Source of the DNA: Theileria orientalis strain Shintoku
Taxonomy: Eukaryota > Apicomplexa > Aconoidasida > Piroplasmida > Theileriidae
Assembly: GCF_000740895.1 (NCBI RefSeq)
Contig: NC_025260.1
Coordinates: forward strand, 1-64,000
Direction of reading: 5' to 3'
Length of the DNA: 64,000 nt
The notes under the pieces were generated by a model. That model had not been told where the DNA came from. It searched no databases and saw nothing but the letters and a program-made list of their open reading frames with translations. The position numbers and the translations under genes are program-made. Below are positions 34,817 through 46,200 of this stretch, piece after piece (positions within the stretch are counted from its first letter, which is position 1; every line of letters starts with the position of its first letter).

Positions 34817-37800
34817 ATGCTTATTGTTTACACATTTTTCTTATATTTCATTATATATTTTTTCATTAACAATATTTTTTGTTTTGAGTTAGACATCGGG
34901 AAAATTGTAAATTATTCTATTGGATCTGTTTCAGTCAATATACAAAAGACAAAGAAATTTGATAATTTGTACACACATATTTTCGATAAACCCATTCTTT
35001 TAAAGAACATTAGAAATGGATATAGAAAATTGTATTTTGATAAGTTGTTGATTAGTGATCAACTATTATTATCTTCATCGATATTATGGGTTAGAAAAAA
35101 ACCTCTTGTTATTCAGTTAAATTTCGAAAATTCTTCAGTTTTACTTTTAAATGAAAACAATTCATTATTATCGGCAGAGGCTGTATTTTCTGAGAAAATT
35201 ATCAGTAATATAACTTATAGAATTCATTCTGAAACCGAAGAGTTTGTTGACGTTGATCTTTCAAAATTTGAAGATTATGATTTTAACACATCTAAAGTTA
35301 ATGTTACTAAACTTGAATTTCATAATGATAAATTTAAACGGTACGCTCTTAGGAACTATAATTTGCAATCAACGAAACTGGGCAAGCTACTATATAATAC
35401 TGTCGAATTGAAAACATTAGTCAAAAATGGCCCTGAAAAAATTATTGAGGAAAATTTTATTATTCCTTTTAAAAATGACTTGTATTCAATACGAGTGTAT
35501 TCATATGATGATTTTCCTTTAATAATAGAGGCTCTATACACATTTAATAAGAGACTCTTTTTCGGTTATACTCCCGAAAAAAGGTGGCATCATCTTAAAT
35601 TTCCGCCCTTTCATCATCCTTCTTATATGGATTTTTTGTACGAAATTATTAGTTATTACGCCTGTAAAAATCGATTCAAATATACTATAGATGTATCTCA
35701 TATTTCCGAGACAAATGATGATACATATAAAATAAATAATTATTGTATCGGATCAGATGGAGTAGAAACAATTTCGAATTTTCTAAAGGTTCAATTTTAC
35801 ACTGATACTCAGTACAATGACGGTGTTTATAGGTGCTATGAACATATTCCATCTAATGATAGCACATTTTTTGTAGATCACTTAATGGATGTAGAGTCAT
35901 TTTTCCGCCTTCCTGACACACCGGACTTTACTAAATTAATCAGAGTTTATTATCGCATAGATTGGAGGCCATATTTGATCGTTTTTGTTGACAAGTCGAA
36001 TAAGTTACACTGCTACAAATACAAAGATAAAATTTGGGAAATTGACGAGACAGTACCGAAAGGTGATCATGAAAGATTTAATGGAGTAATAAGAAATCTT
36101 CTTGATGAGTAGGCCTTATATTTAAATTTAATCCATTACCATTTATTCTTTTTAGTTATGTATTCTTTTTTTTAATTAATTAAATTTTGTATCATTTACA
36201 TTGATTTTCAGACTTGTTATCTATGATAGTCGACTCTTATTTGGATCAATAATAGTTCTGACAGATTTAAAAACAGAGTATAACAAGAAGCATTTGGCTG
36301 TTGCATTGGGAAGTTCTTTATCATCAAAGTTTCTCGAACATAACTTTATTAGTGTAAGTGATCAGACAAGCACTAATGGATCATGTTTAAGCCCTAGTCA
36401 TTTTAAAATCTTTAAACACGATCTAAGTAGAACCACCGGAAATGTATTACACAATGGAAAATCTTCGACTCTGAGTTTAGGGTTATTCGTGGATAAAAAT
36501 AACATTAATCTGTATGATAATCTAAATTCAAGGGAGAAACCTATAAGCATAACTTACAAAACTTCCAGTAATGACCTGTATGTTTACTTTTATGGCGATT
36601 CGGATCCTAGACCTTTGCTCATATGTTACAATAATAAAGCATATAGACCTATTTCCAGTGATGCTTATTTTACTGAATGGGTTACAGTAGATTCAATTAA
36701 ACGCTGTGACTGTACTGATGATAATGGGAACAATAACCTCCTAGAAACCCTTCTAAATGTTAGCAATATAATCAACCCTGTGAACATAAAAAACACAACG
36801 GGCGACGGTTATGTTATACAAAATTTTAACAAACAGCCCATTAGAATCACTTTAGAATCGGCAAATTTATCATGTTTTAATAAACATGTACATAAGACTC
36901 AACAAAATTTTAGATTGGGAACTATTCTTCATGGTTTAAAGTGTATTAAAGAGATCAGTGGAGGCAATGACTCAACCTGTATAACGGCTACATCTAAAAA
37001 TAGTCCATATAACACCGCAAGTGAAGTAGTGGTTTACTACCATAAAAATGATACTGACCATAACACTCCTTTACTCGTAGCGCTTAAAAATGGAAATACA
37101 TATGAGCCAAATTACCTGTTTTCTAGTAGCACAAGCTCAGATAAGTATTATCAGAAAATGGATGGAGATATTGACCTGTCTGAGGCATCAATATCCCCGA
37201 AAATTGATGAAATATTATTTAGACAAGGAAAATTGCTCCAGGTTATTCTCGGCAACAGACAGGGAACTAGTATTTCTGATACTTATCAGGCCAAGCTTTA
37301 TGAAAACACAGGAAGTCTAACTGAGAGTGGTTTGACTATGCGAATAACATTATCTATGCCGACTGAAGTGGCTGGTGATTCTAAATACGATGGATTTAAA
37401 TACTATCAGCATCAACTGTCCTCCATTCCTGGTATAAAAAATATCGGTGGCTTAAAGCTTTACTTATGGGACGACGGTCAAAAAAATGTCAAGGAAATTA
37501 AGTTATACTCAGATGAAAGTGGTCAAACTCCCATGGAAAAGTTGTTCTACAATACTTGTAAGGGTAATATTTATGTATACTTTTACGGGGATAGGGATAT
37601 TAGGCCACTGCTAATATGCTACAACTACAAAGCTTACAGGCCTATGAGTAAGGCAAGCTATGATACCAAGTGGGTACAGGTGAATAGCATAGACAGATGT
37701 TCATCCGAGACCTCTGACAATACAAAGATGTTGAGGGAACTTGATAATGTTGTAAAGTTTTTGAATGTGATAAAAACTCACACGCAGGCTAACCGAGGAA

Positions 37801-40431
37801 AGGATCACTCTAAATGTAAATTATTCAACATCCACAGGCATAAACCGATCTATTCAAAGGCGGGTGACATTGAGATTTGCAAGGATGAAAGTTGTGGTAA
37901 CAAGGTTGTTCTAACTGACGGCGACTATAAGAATCACACAGTTCTATATGAAGAGTTGTATTACAACAGGTATGATTGGTATTTTAACAACCCAATCATG
38001 TTGGTGTTGCATTATGAAGGACAGGATAAACAGGAACAGAAGAGATACTACAAATTTGTAGACTTTGAACAAGATAAAGCTAAGCCCAGAGATATTTTCG
38101 AGCTACCCATGTACCCGAGCGAGTCTGAATTCTTATCAATGCTGATCAATGATAACGATATTATTCTTAGCAGTGTGACATACCAAATAGACAAAAAAGA
38201 TAATAGTTACAACAGTGAAAGGGTAACAGTGACAGTGAATCCTGATTTTCCATGTGCTGGATTTATTCGATACGTTCACAGGCCAAAGGAAGGCTACACT
38301 GGAGGAAAGTCGTATATATTGAATAAACAGGACATTCTCCTTTGGTGGGATGATTATAAATTACGCTCAGGGCCTATTAACGATTTCCAGGATAAGCACT
38401 TAGCTAGTGTCAACGTTTATTATAGTCCAAAGTTTGAGGAGCCTTTGTTGGTAGGATTCGAAAAGAAGAATGGTAAGCGGCTGTTAAATAGGTTTATTTC
38501 TTTTTTTATTAAATATCACCAAGTACTCATGTTCTTGGCTGATTTTGGATTACATATATAACTGTTTAGGAAATATATCATGGGAGTACTACTTTCATGA
38601 AAGAGTTAGTGGATTGCATTGGCAAGTTGTGGACCATGGCGCTTCTGTTAGATTGTTAAATCTTCGGTTCGATAAGAGAGATGTACACAACAAATTTGCA
38701 GCAAATAATAACCAACGTCTGATTCAGTCTTTGAAGAAGATTGAATACTTAATACTTAAAGCAATTTCGCTATTCATAGACAGAACTGCCGATTATAATA
38801 AATCTGCTGCGTTGAATTGGCTTTTACATACTTCTCCTCAAGTTCTTCACTATCCTCAGAATATTTCCTCGCAGCCCGAAAATATAACAGTCACTGAGCC
38901 TGATTGGAAGCCACTAAAAGACCTCGGCTACAAAGTGTTTGAGCATCGTATCAACACCAATCGTCTGGGACACAGAACTGATGACAAGGTAGAGTTAAGG
39001 GTTTTATTACCATGTCCTACCACTGGCGGTAAACACACCGAGGTGATGCTGCGCAAGCCTGAGGCCGAGATTACTGAAGAAGCCCTTACTTTAGACCTGA
39101 GTCGACAGAATGTAAATGCTGCCTATAGAGGTGGCAAATATAGTGTGAGGCCATCTAAAAACACATTTAGCAATAACTCGAACTTTGTGAGCTTTACACA
39201 CCAGGGTTCCAGTAACGAAAAAATGTTTGAGGGAGATTTCACTTTAAAATTCAAGGATATGGGCGCTAAATTCACTGGGGATCTCGGAGATAAATCTGAG
39301 AATAAGCGAATTGATGTGTACTTTCACTCTCTCAAGATGGATAAGTTTGTTATCGCAGCATTCCCTCTTGTGGGTGACAAAAAGGCCAAGTATTTCACAT
39401 ACAACCAGTTCGTCAGCCATTATTTAAGTGGAACTGCCATCTCTCTTTCTTCGCTTTCTGAAGTGGATGTCGACTTAGGTTCGTCAGCTGCTCAATTACC
39501 AGAGTCGTTGGCAGCACTTTTGGAACAGGAGCGCAACAAGGTTGATGAGGTTTATTTTCCCGACCTGGATGTTATAATCTACAAGCCTGGGCATAATAAC
39601 TTCTATACCTACTACTACGGCGATGACCAGCGTCCTCTGCTTATATGCTACAATGGCACCGCGTATAGACCTAGGAAATTGGGCGATCCTGACCCTAATA
39701 ATCAAGCTAAGGTAGACTATACTAAATGGTATAGGGTTAGTAGTGTCACAAACTGCGTTTGCGACGGAACCTTTTCCAATGAACCGCTGATAAGGGCCCT
39801 TTCTGACGTGGTTGGCTACCTTAACCCTGTGCAGCTTAACCCTAAGTACATATCGTTCCTGGTCAATTTTATAAATGGTACGAAGATAAAGTTGGAGAAC
39901 GACGCTTATTACGATTTACAAGCTTTCATCCCCAGCGTCGTTTTCAAGATTTTTATAACCAGCCTCAATTTAACATGCTTCAGAAAATATCGATACGTCC
40001 ACAACGGCAAAGGTGGACAAAACCAAGGTAGAGATGGCTCTGGGTTCAGACTTGGGGACATTGTCTATGACGAGGCTTCCAAACAGCATTTGGTTTTAAC
40101 CTACGACAAATCAAAGCCTCTATCGGTCGTCTCCGTCTACTATCATTTGTATGACGGTAATCACAGCCATCCTTTGCTTGTCGTTCTCGAATTCAAGGGG
40201 CAGGAAGGTGGTGAGTACTACAAACTTAAGAGCGACACCGTAACTTCCAAGTACACTTGGGAGAGGCTCCTCGAAGATGGCGACGGAGCCCAACTTCTGG
40301 CTAAGCTGAAGGTCGATACCAGTTTGGAGTCCGGCCTGTCCGATATCGTTAAGGAGCTCAATTTAACTCTTACAAGAAATAGTGTAAACATTGAAGATTC
40401 CTTGAACAAGTGTGGAAACTTGCCCAGTTAA
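34817..40431 (+). CDS. FAINT (DUF529) domain multi-module secreted protein, copy B (about 1,804 aa, three exons)
   Basis: Paralogue of the gene at 1.8-10.4 kb. Exons are 34817-36108, 36212-38472 and 38570-40431, with introns of 103 and 97 nt; joined they stay in frame. The N-terminus (MLIVYTFFLYFIIYFF) is a likely signal peptide, followed by the shared FELDIGKI and SDQLLLSSS segments. Three FAINT core motifs are seen (RPLLICYNNKAYRP, RPLLICYNYKAYRP, RPLLICYNGTAYRP), each followed by a W-V and Cys segment. The second intron sits after KKNG and before SWEYYF, the same place and phase as in copy A. Copy B lacks about 1,000 residues of internal modules and gains an extra insert near the start of exon 3 (EALTLDLSRQNVNAAY). 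The 5' half is AT-rich; the last 1.4 kb is clearly GC-richer. Presumed secreted; function unknown. Confidence 0.88.
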
Positions 40432-41143
40432 CTTAAAACTTCCTTGATTCTCCAATTACTGTTGTAAACATCCTGAAGGTTTATTGGTTTTTTATTGGTT
40501 TAGGCTCTTTTGTTTTTTAATTGTTGAGGATATGGTCTTTATGCTTTTAGGTTATTTCTGGTTGTTATATTTATATTTTGTTTCCCTAATTGCAGAATAT
40601 TGTTTACTCTGTTGAGCACTCTTTGTATTTTAATGTTTAGGTTTCGTTTTAACCTCATATGTGTATTTGGCTTGTAATATCAACGGCGCATCTTTCCAAC
40701 TAATGTAGTCACTTTTTATACTCTTTAATATAATTTTTAAACATTCTGTCTATTATATGTTCGTATTTTTTACTAATCTAATTCTTTCTTTAATGAAATA
40801 TTGTTTTCATCACTATTTGCCAAAATCATATACTATCTTATTTTATTCTTAATTTATTTACACATTAATAAATAATAAATTAATTATGAAATATTTTTAT
40901 ATTAGTTCATCATATATTGTAAAATATTGAATTTTAGAATCCGTGATTGATTGTATTAATCATATCACTTTCATAAACATACACGTTTCAATTAACATAC
41001 TTCGTCCTAATTTAATATCAAATTGAATACAAAATATCTACTGTACATTCTATAATATCCATTTATGAAAAGGAAGGTCTAGAGATTCCATTAGTTTTAT
41101 TATTTTACTGGCGAGTATGTGTTTTAACAAATTAATAACTCGT
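40432..41143. other. Boundary region between subtelomeric families and core genes
   Basis: About 700 bases of AT-rich DNA between the convergent 3' ends of FAINT copy B and the HIT gene. No gene or repeat is seen. To its left all intact genes belong to subtelomeric families; to its right all recognised genes are single-copy and conserved. Confidence 0.6.
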
Positions 41144-41571
41144 TTAGCCTGGTGGCCAATTGAAGCTCCTTCCTGAAAGCAGGTGCATATGAAGATAAAA
41201 GACTGTTTGCTGTGCCTTTCTTCCTGAGTTGATAACCAGTCTAAAATCTCCATAGTTGTTGTCCTTCGCTATTTGTGCTGCCTATATGCCTTTTTCAACT
41301 ATAACATTTACCTTGACCATCATGTGTCCCAGGACCTTTTCGTGCCTCTCCGTTGCATCTGATAAACTTGCCAGGCCATCGAAATTCTTTGGGATAAGGA
41401 GCAGGTGATTCGGCGCCACGGGCTCTATGTCATGGAATGCCAACATGAGGTCGTCCTCGTATACCTTCTTGCATGGGAGCTCTCCAGTAACTATTTTGTC
41501 TAAATGTCGGTTTATTTTCTTCTTAACTAACGGAACACTGTCAGGTCCTCCCCCTTATCTGATGTCGTCAT
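41144..41571 (-). CDS. HINT-type HIT-family nucleotide-binding protein, three exons (121 aa)
   Basis: Exons 41571-41532, 41499-41312 and 41281-41144 join in frame across introns of 32 and 30 nt. Family landmarks run in order: TVF-KIVTGELPCKKVYEDD, LAFHDIEPVAPNHLL, IPK, GHMMVKAAQIA, DFRLVINSG, QQTVFYLHMHLLSGR, and the terminal NWPPG typical of HINT proteins. HINT proteins are small dimeric purine nucleoside phosphoramidase-type hydrolases. The length matches the family (about 126 aa). The His triad is altered: where HINT proteins have HxHxH, this reads Y-L-H-M-H, so the first His is Tyr while the nucleophilic second and the third His remain. Activity may be reduced or changed. The core identification is firm; the first exon, only 40 bases, is the least certain part. 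Confidence 0.85.
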
Positions 41572-42047
41572 TTCTCTCAACCCTTGGTGATTGTACCTTT
41601 TACGTGTTGGAATCCTAATTAAATATTACTTTAGTTTTCTTCCTTGCCAATTGACTATCTGATTATACTTAGTGCTTGTTGTTATGTAGCTCAAATGCTT
41701 TGTTCGTGGTGTGGTTCCTAGCCTTCCTAAAATAGATGATACACTCAAGCAGCGTCCTAATATCATATAATTAAATACGATGATTACGATTTTGTATATC
41801 ATATATTTTTTTGCAATGGTTTTAATATATTGAAATGTGGGTGTCGGAACGCGCTAAACGTCAACATTTAAACCTCTATTAGCTCTTATCGGACATTTTA
41901 AATTATTATTCTCCTTATATTAAGTTTACTTTAACTCCAGATCGCATATTGGGGTTGAGTAGCTGAATATCATTTGTTCTTTTTGCTACTTACTGTGACT
42001 GGATACACATCAGTAGACTCTTCAACATTTCACTATTTTTTTCAAGT
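41572..42047. other. Intergenic region between the HIT and RRP45 genes
   Basis: About 475 bases, AT-rich, holding the HIT gene promoter and the RRP45 3' end. No other feature is seen. Confidence 0.6.
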
Positions 42048-43062
42048 TCATGTTTCAGAAGCGAGTATAGTTTTATTGCTTTGTTTTTTGAGACCTAAAT
42101 TCTATGTTTATTTTCCTTTTTACCGAGACTGCTCCTTCGAATGTTTCCAATCCCACTGGCGTCGACCCGTATTTATATGTCCAAAACACTTCTCCAAATT
42201 GGTTATATAGTATCGATATCTATTCACTTATATCTATTTTCTCGTTTACTTGTGTGTTTAATATTTTTTCTTCGAATGCGTTTGCGTCGAGAACGTATTG
42301 GTCTTGTCCTTCCATTATTGACACTGTCATCATTATTGGCATATTGTATATGCTACGCAGCTCTATTTTTATTTTTACTTACCTGAGTGGTACTCCTTTG
42401 TGCCACAACATGTAGGACGAGTATGTGAACTCTTCTGATTCCTGTAGGTTCTAATACATTATGTTTGTCTTTATTTTTTACTGGTTTGCGATATTGCGAT
42501 AGTGATGCCAGTGCTGCGAACGAGCACGCTCCTAGGAGGTTTCCATCGTCTTGTAGCACGTGCACATATACTCTTAACGCCCACACCTAATGATTTTTAA
42601 TTTTCTCACACATACCTCCTTTCCGCTCTTTACGCACAGCGTTTCTAGATCCAAAAATGACGACTCCTTAAATATATTTTCAAGGAAATATATTAAGTTA
42701 TTCTCCGAGTCTGAGGTTTTTCCTGGATCATAGTTTTCCGACGTGAATGGTGAGAGTTCCACATTAAAGTAGAGAAATCCTTCGTTTGGTCTTTCAAAAT
42801 TCGGCTCTACTATTTCTTGCGATATGCAGCAAAACACTACTGTATTTCCGAACGATATTGTTACCTATCCACTAATTTTTTTCCTTGTTCTTCTTACGCT
42901 TCCTGGTGATCCGTTGAACTCTATACTCACGTGGCGGTGAGAATCCAGCGACCTTCCATCTATTCTCAGGCCTTTTTTCAGGCACTCTTGTCCTATTAAC
43001 AACGTCGACACGTCCGGACTAATGTTCTGTATAAAATCAATCTCGTTATCTTCCCTCAACAT
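42048..43062 (-). CDS. RRP45: Exosome core subunit RRP45 (EXOSC9-like, RNase PH fold), seven exons (about 279 aa)
   Basis: RRP45 is one of six RNase PH-type ring subunits of the RNA exosome, which degrades and trims RNA from the 3' end. Exons: 43062-42898, 42864-42616, 42586-42482, 42450-42383, 42352-42250, 42219-42124 and 42101-42048. Summed they give 280 codons including the stop. Landmarks: GLRIDGRSLDSHR near the start, then VTISFGNTVVFCCISQEIVEP, RPNEGFLYFNVELSPF, DLETLCVKSGKEVWALRV, VHVLQDDGNLLGACSFAALAS, GVPLSIYNMPIMMTVS and DANAFEEKILNTQ. The pattern of segments matches RRP45 better than RRP41 or RRP42. Introns are 22-33 nt. The last intron (42123-42102, 22 nt) is the least certain; if retained, the protein would end at 42073 instead. 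Confidence 0.85.
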
Positions 43063-43287
43063 ATTTTTGGATTGTGTATCTTATATCATTCTGCAATAAT
43101 CTTTATTTTCCAAAATTAATTGCAATATGTTAATACTTACTTTATTTTAACTATTTATAATGTTGTATTACTATTTATTCACCCACATATTTAAACTTGC
43201 ACCTTACTTATTGTGTATTAAATTTTGTAATTAGATTACATTTTCTATCATTTTGTGGTCTAACCGTTTTACATTGGAGCTTTACCT

Positions 43288-46200
43288 TTACTCCATGTGT
43301 GTGTATGAAAATGTGTTTCCGTCATCTGCGAATCCTCCCTCCGTCTTCACCTCCTCGTTGCCCGTCTGCTTACTCTCCACTGCTGCTGCCTCTATTTCCT
43401 TGCGATATTGATCTCTGTTTTTGAATAAGTTTGCTATGTTCTTGATCATGGCCTTTGTGTTCACTCTTTTCCACAGCCTAGTGAACACTGAGCTCATTGC
43501 CATGTCCAGCCTGTGCAGTATTTTGAATTGCCTTTTTAGCAGAGTCCAGCTTGCGTACGCTCCCATGGGTATCATCATGTACGGCCCCGTCAGCGCCAGT
43601 ATTGTCGACGAGAAAACGTCTCTTATTGCCACTGAGCTCGCTGACAGCGCCAGTGTTGACACTGGCTCCACTGTGCAGTGGACGCTCGGGGGCTTAACCA
43701 GGTACCAGCACGTTTCTATTGGCGGGTGTCCCATGTCCACTGCGTGCTGCGCTATGTCCATGCACTCCAGCACTGTGTACGTTGCCATTGTTCCCAGCGC
43801 CAGAGCTGAGAACATCACCTTCGTGTTGTTCTTCTTCCTCTCCTTTATCCACTCTGCTGTAAAGTTCCCGAAATATGGCGCCTGAACCTTCATTGTCGTT
43901 GCTGTGTACACAAATCCCAGTCTATTCATCAGCACTGAAGCCATTTTCAGTGTGTTTGCGATATAGAAGGCCTTTCCGTACTCCATGATCTCCAGCTCCT
44001 TTTTCATTGACTTCGGCAGCATCGTTTCGTAGAACCCGTTCCAGGCATCTCCCTTCAGTATAAACCTCACGTTGTTAACGTAATTTGGGCTATACAGATC
44101 CGATAAAGAGGTTGTGCTTGACAGGTTCTTCTCGTATGATTTGATGCTTCCTGGGTTCCTCAGCGTCGACATTGTGAAGGCCATAATTGCCTTCCATATT
44201 GCCCCGCAATGTTCCGAGCACATACTCTGCTGGAACTCTATTCTTCTTTCATCCAGACTCATCCTTCCGTACATGTTCGACAGCGTTGGCATTCCGTAGT
44301 TGTCCTTCACTCCCACTGGGATCCTAGACGTCTGGTTCGTCAGCACCTCCACCAAGTCCTCGATCACGTCTATGAATGCTCCTTGCAGATTCCATGACTC
44401 GTTTCCGCTCAACTTCCTCTGCAGCTTGTGCAACTCGTTCACCACTCTCATGACCTTGTCCAAGTCTAGCTTTATTCCGAACCATATTGCGTGGTCCACG
44501 TTCCTTATTGACCTGTTCATTACAAAATTTCCGAAGTTTTTAGCTCTTCTGAAGTATTCCTTCAACTTAGATTTGATTTCTCGGGATCCCAGTATTCTTC
44601 CGAAGAATATCGTCTGCTCTATGTTCTGTTCCAAATTGTCTCGGCTATCCTTCACCACCTCGTAGAGCATGTGCCCTCGGGACTCAAGCATCTTGATTGA
44701 CGGGAACTCCAGGAACTGGTTGTAAGCGTTCAAAATTTCAGTGTTCAGGTGCTTGTCCCACTTGATGCTCTCCGTGTTGTGTATGTGTTGGAAATCTGCT
44801 ATCTTCAGGTCGTTTTCGTTCAACTCGACGTGGCCTTTCAGCTTCTCCGAGATTGTCTTCGTGTATCCCTGGTCTGACCACACCTTGATTGTGTTATCTA
44901 TCAAGCTAATCACTCCTCCCTTCTTGAAATACTGGCTTGGGTTTTCCGGGTCGTTGAAGCTCCTTCCCCAGTGCTCTGCGTTCTGAATCACTTGTATGTT
45001 TGCCATTGAGTGGGTCACAAATGTTATCGACTCCAAGGCATCTCTCAGAACATCCCCTCTTACCAGCTGTTTCAAGGTCAATTTCGTTTTCTCCTTCATA
45101 AACTTTTTCACAAAGTTGCCTTTCAGGAACCATTTCACCACCTTTTTCATTTTGGCTGGTGCAAATATCGACGTTGCATCTACAAATCTTGAAAATGGGT
45201 CCGCTTTACTCAGCTTTACCAGCTCACTCAGGTATTCTTTTGCTGGGAATTTCTTCGATAGCAAGTTGTAAAGGAACACGTGCGCAAGACCTATGCTCGT
45301 AGAATCATAAAAGTCTCTAAACCTATTTGCAATAGACCCTCCGAGCAACACTGAGGGCGAGTAGTTGTATGTTTCGTGCATAAGACTCATGTTGGTCTCT
45401 ATCCACTTCTTTATTCCTGACGAGGCCATGTATATGTAAAACCTATGCAAGGCTCTGTGACTAAGTATTTTTTTCTTCTTCTTGTTGTTCTCTATTCCCA
45501 ATTCGTAGGGGAGCTTTTTGTAGTATTCAACTGCATTATATGCCGGAACCACTTCGGCTGTCAGATTTCTTCCAATCCTCCTGGTCTCGTCTATTTAATT
45601 TATTATTAATCTACGGATTTAAACTTACATTTGTTGTAGTCCGCCATCCATGTTCCCTTCTTTTCTCCGCTGAACATTCTAGGATCCCACATCAACGACA
45701 TCTCAAAAAACGACCTGAACCTTCTAGGATCTGCTAGAATCCTAAACCATGAGTATGGAACGTCGTCCACCGAATTGATGTCGCCTATTCATTTTTACAA
45801 TAAATTTAAACTTACTCATCATTAATAATATATCAAACGCCTCTGACAAACGCTTTCTCAAGTCTGTTGCTTCCGCTTCAGGCACGCCTCTATACGTTTC
45901 TTCCCTCACTAGGGTACTGTGCTCAAAATCGCACCTTACGGAGATCGTTGCCTCCTTAGGGTTTGAACATAACTTTGCCTGCATTCGCTTACCATTCACT
46001 ACTGAACCTACGTTCGGCTCATATGTTGCTCCCTTCTGGTTTAGCAAATCTCCCATTGAATCCATCGTCAAATTAATCGATCGCAGTAATACTTCCAACA
46101 TTTCGCACAAAAACACTCCATCAGATGACACGTTACTTTCATACTTTTTCGCAGTAGATATTTTTTTTGTTACTAGGCCGTTTGACCCCCTAGAGTACCT

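Noticed and set aside
41974..42415. Plus-strand frames of 78-103 codons over the RRP45 3' exons
   Set aside because: They are antisense to exons whose minus-strand translation matches RRP45 segments.
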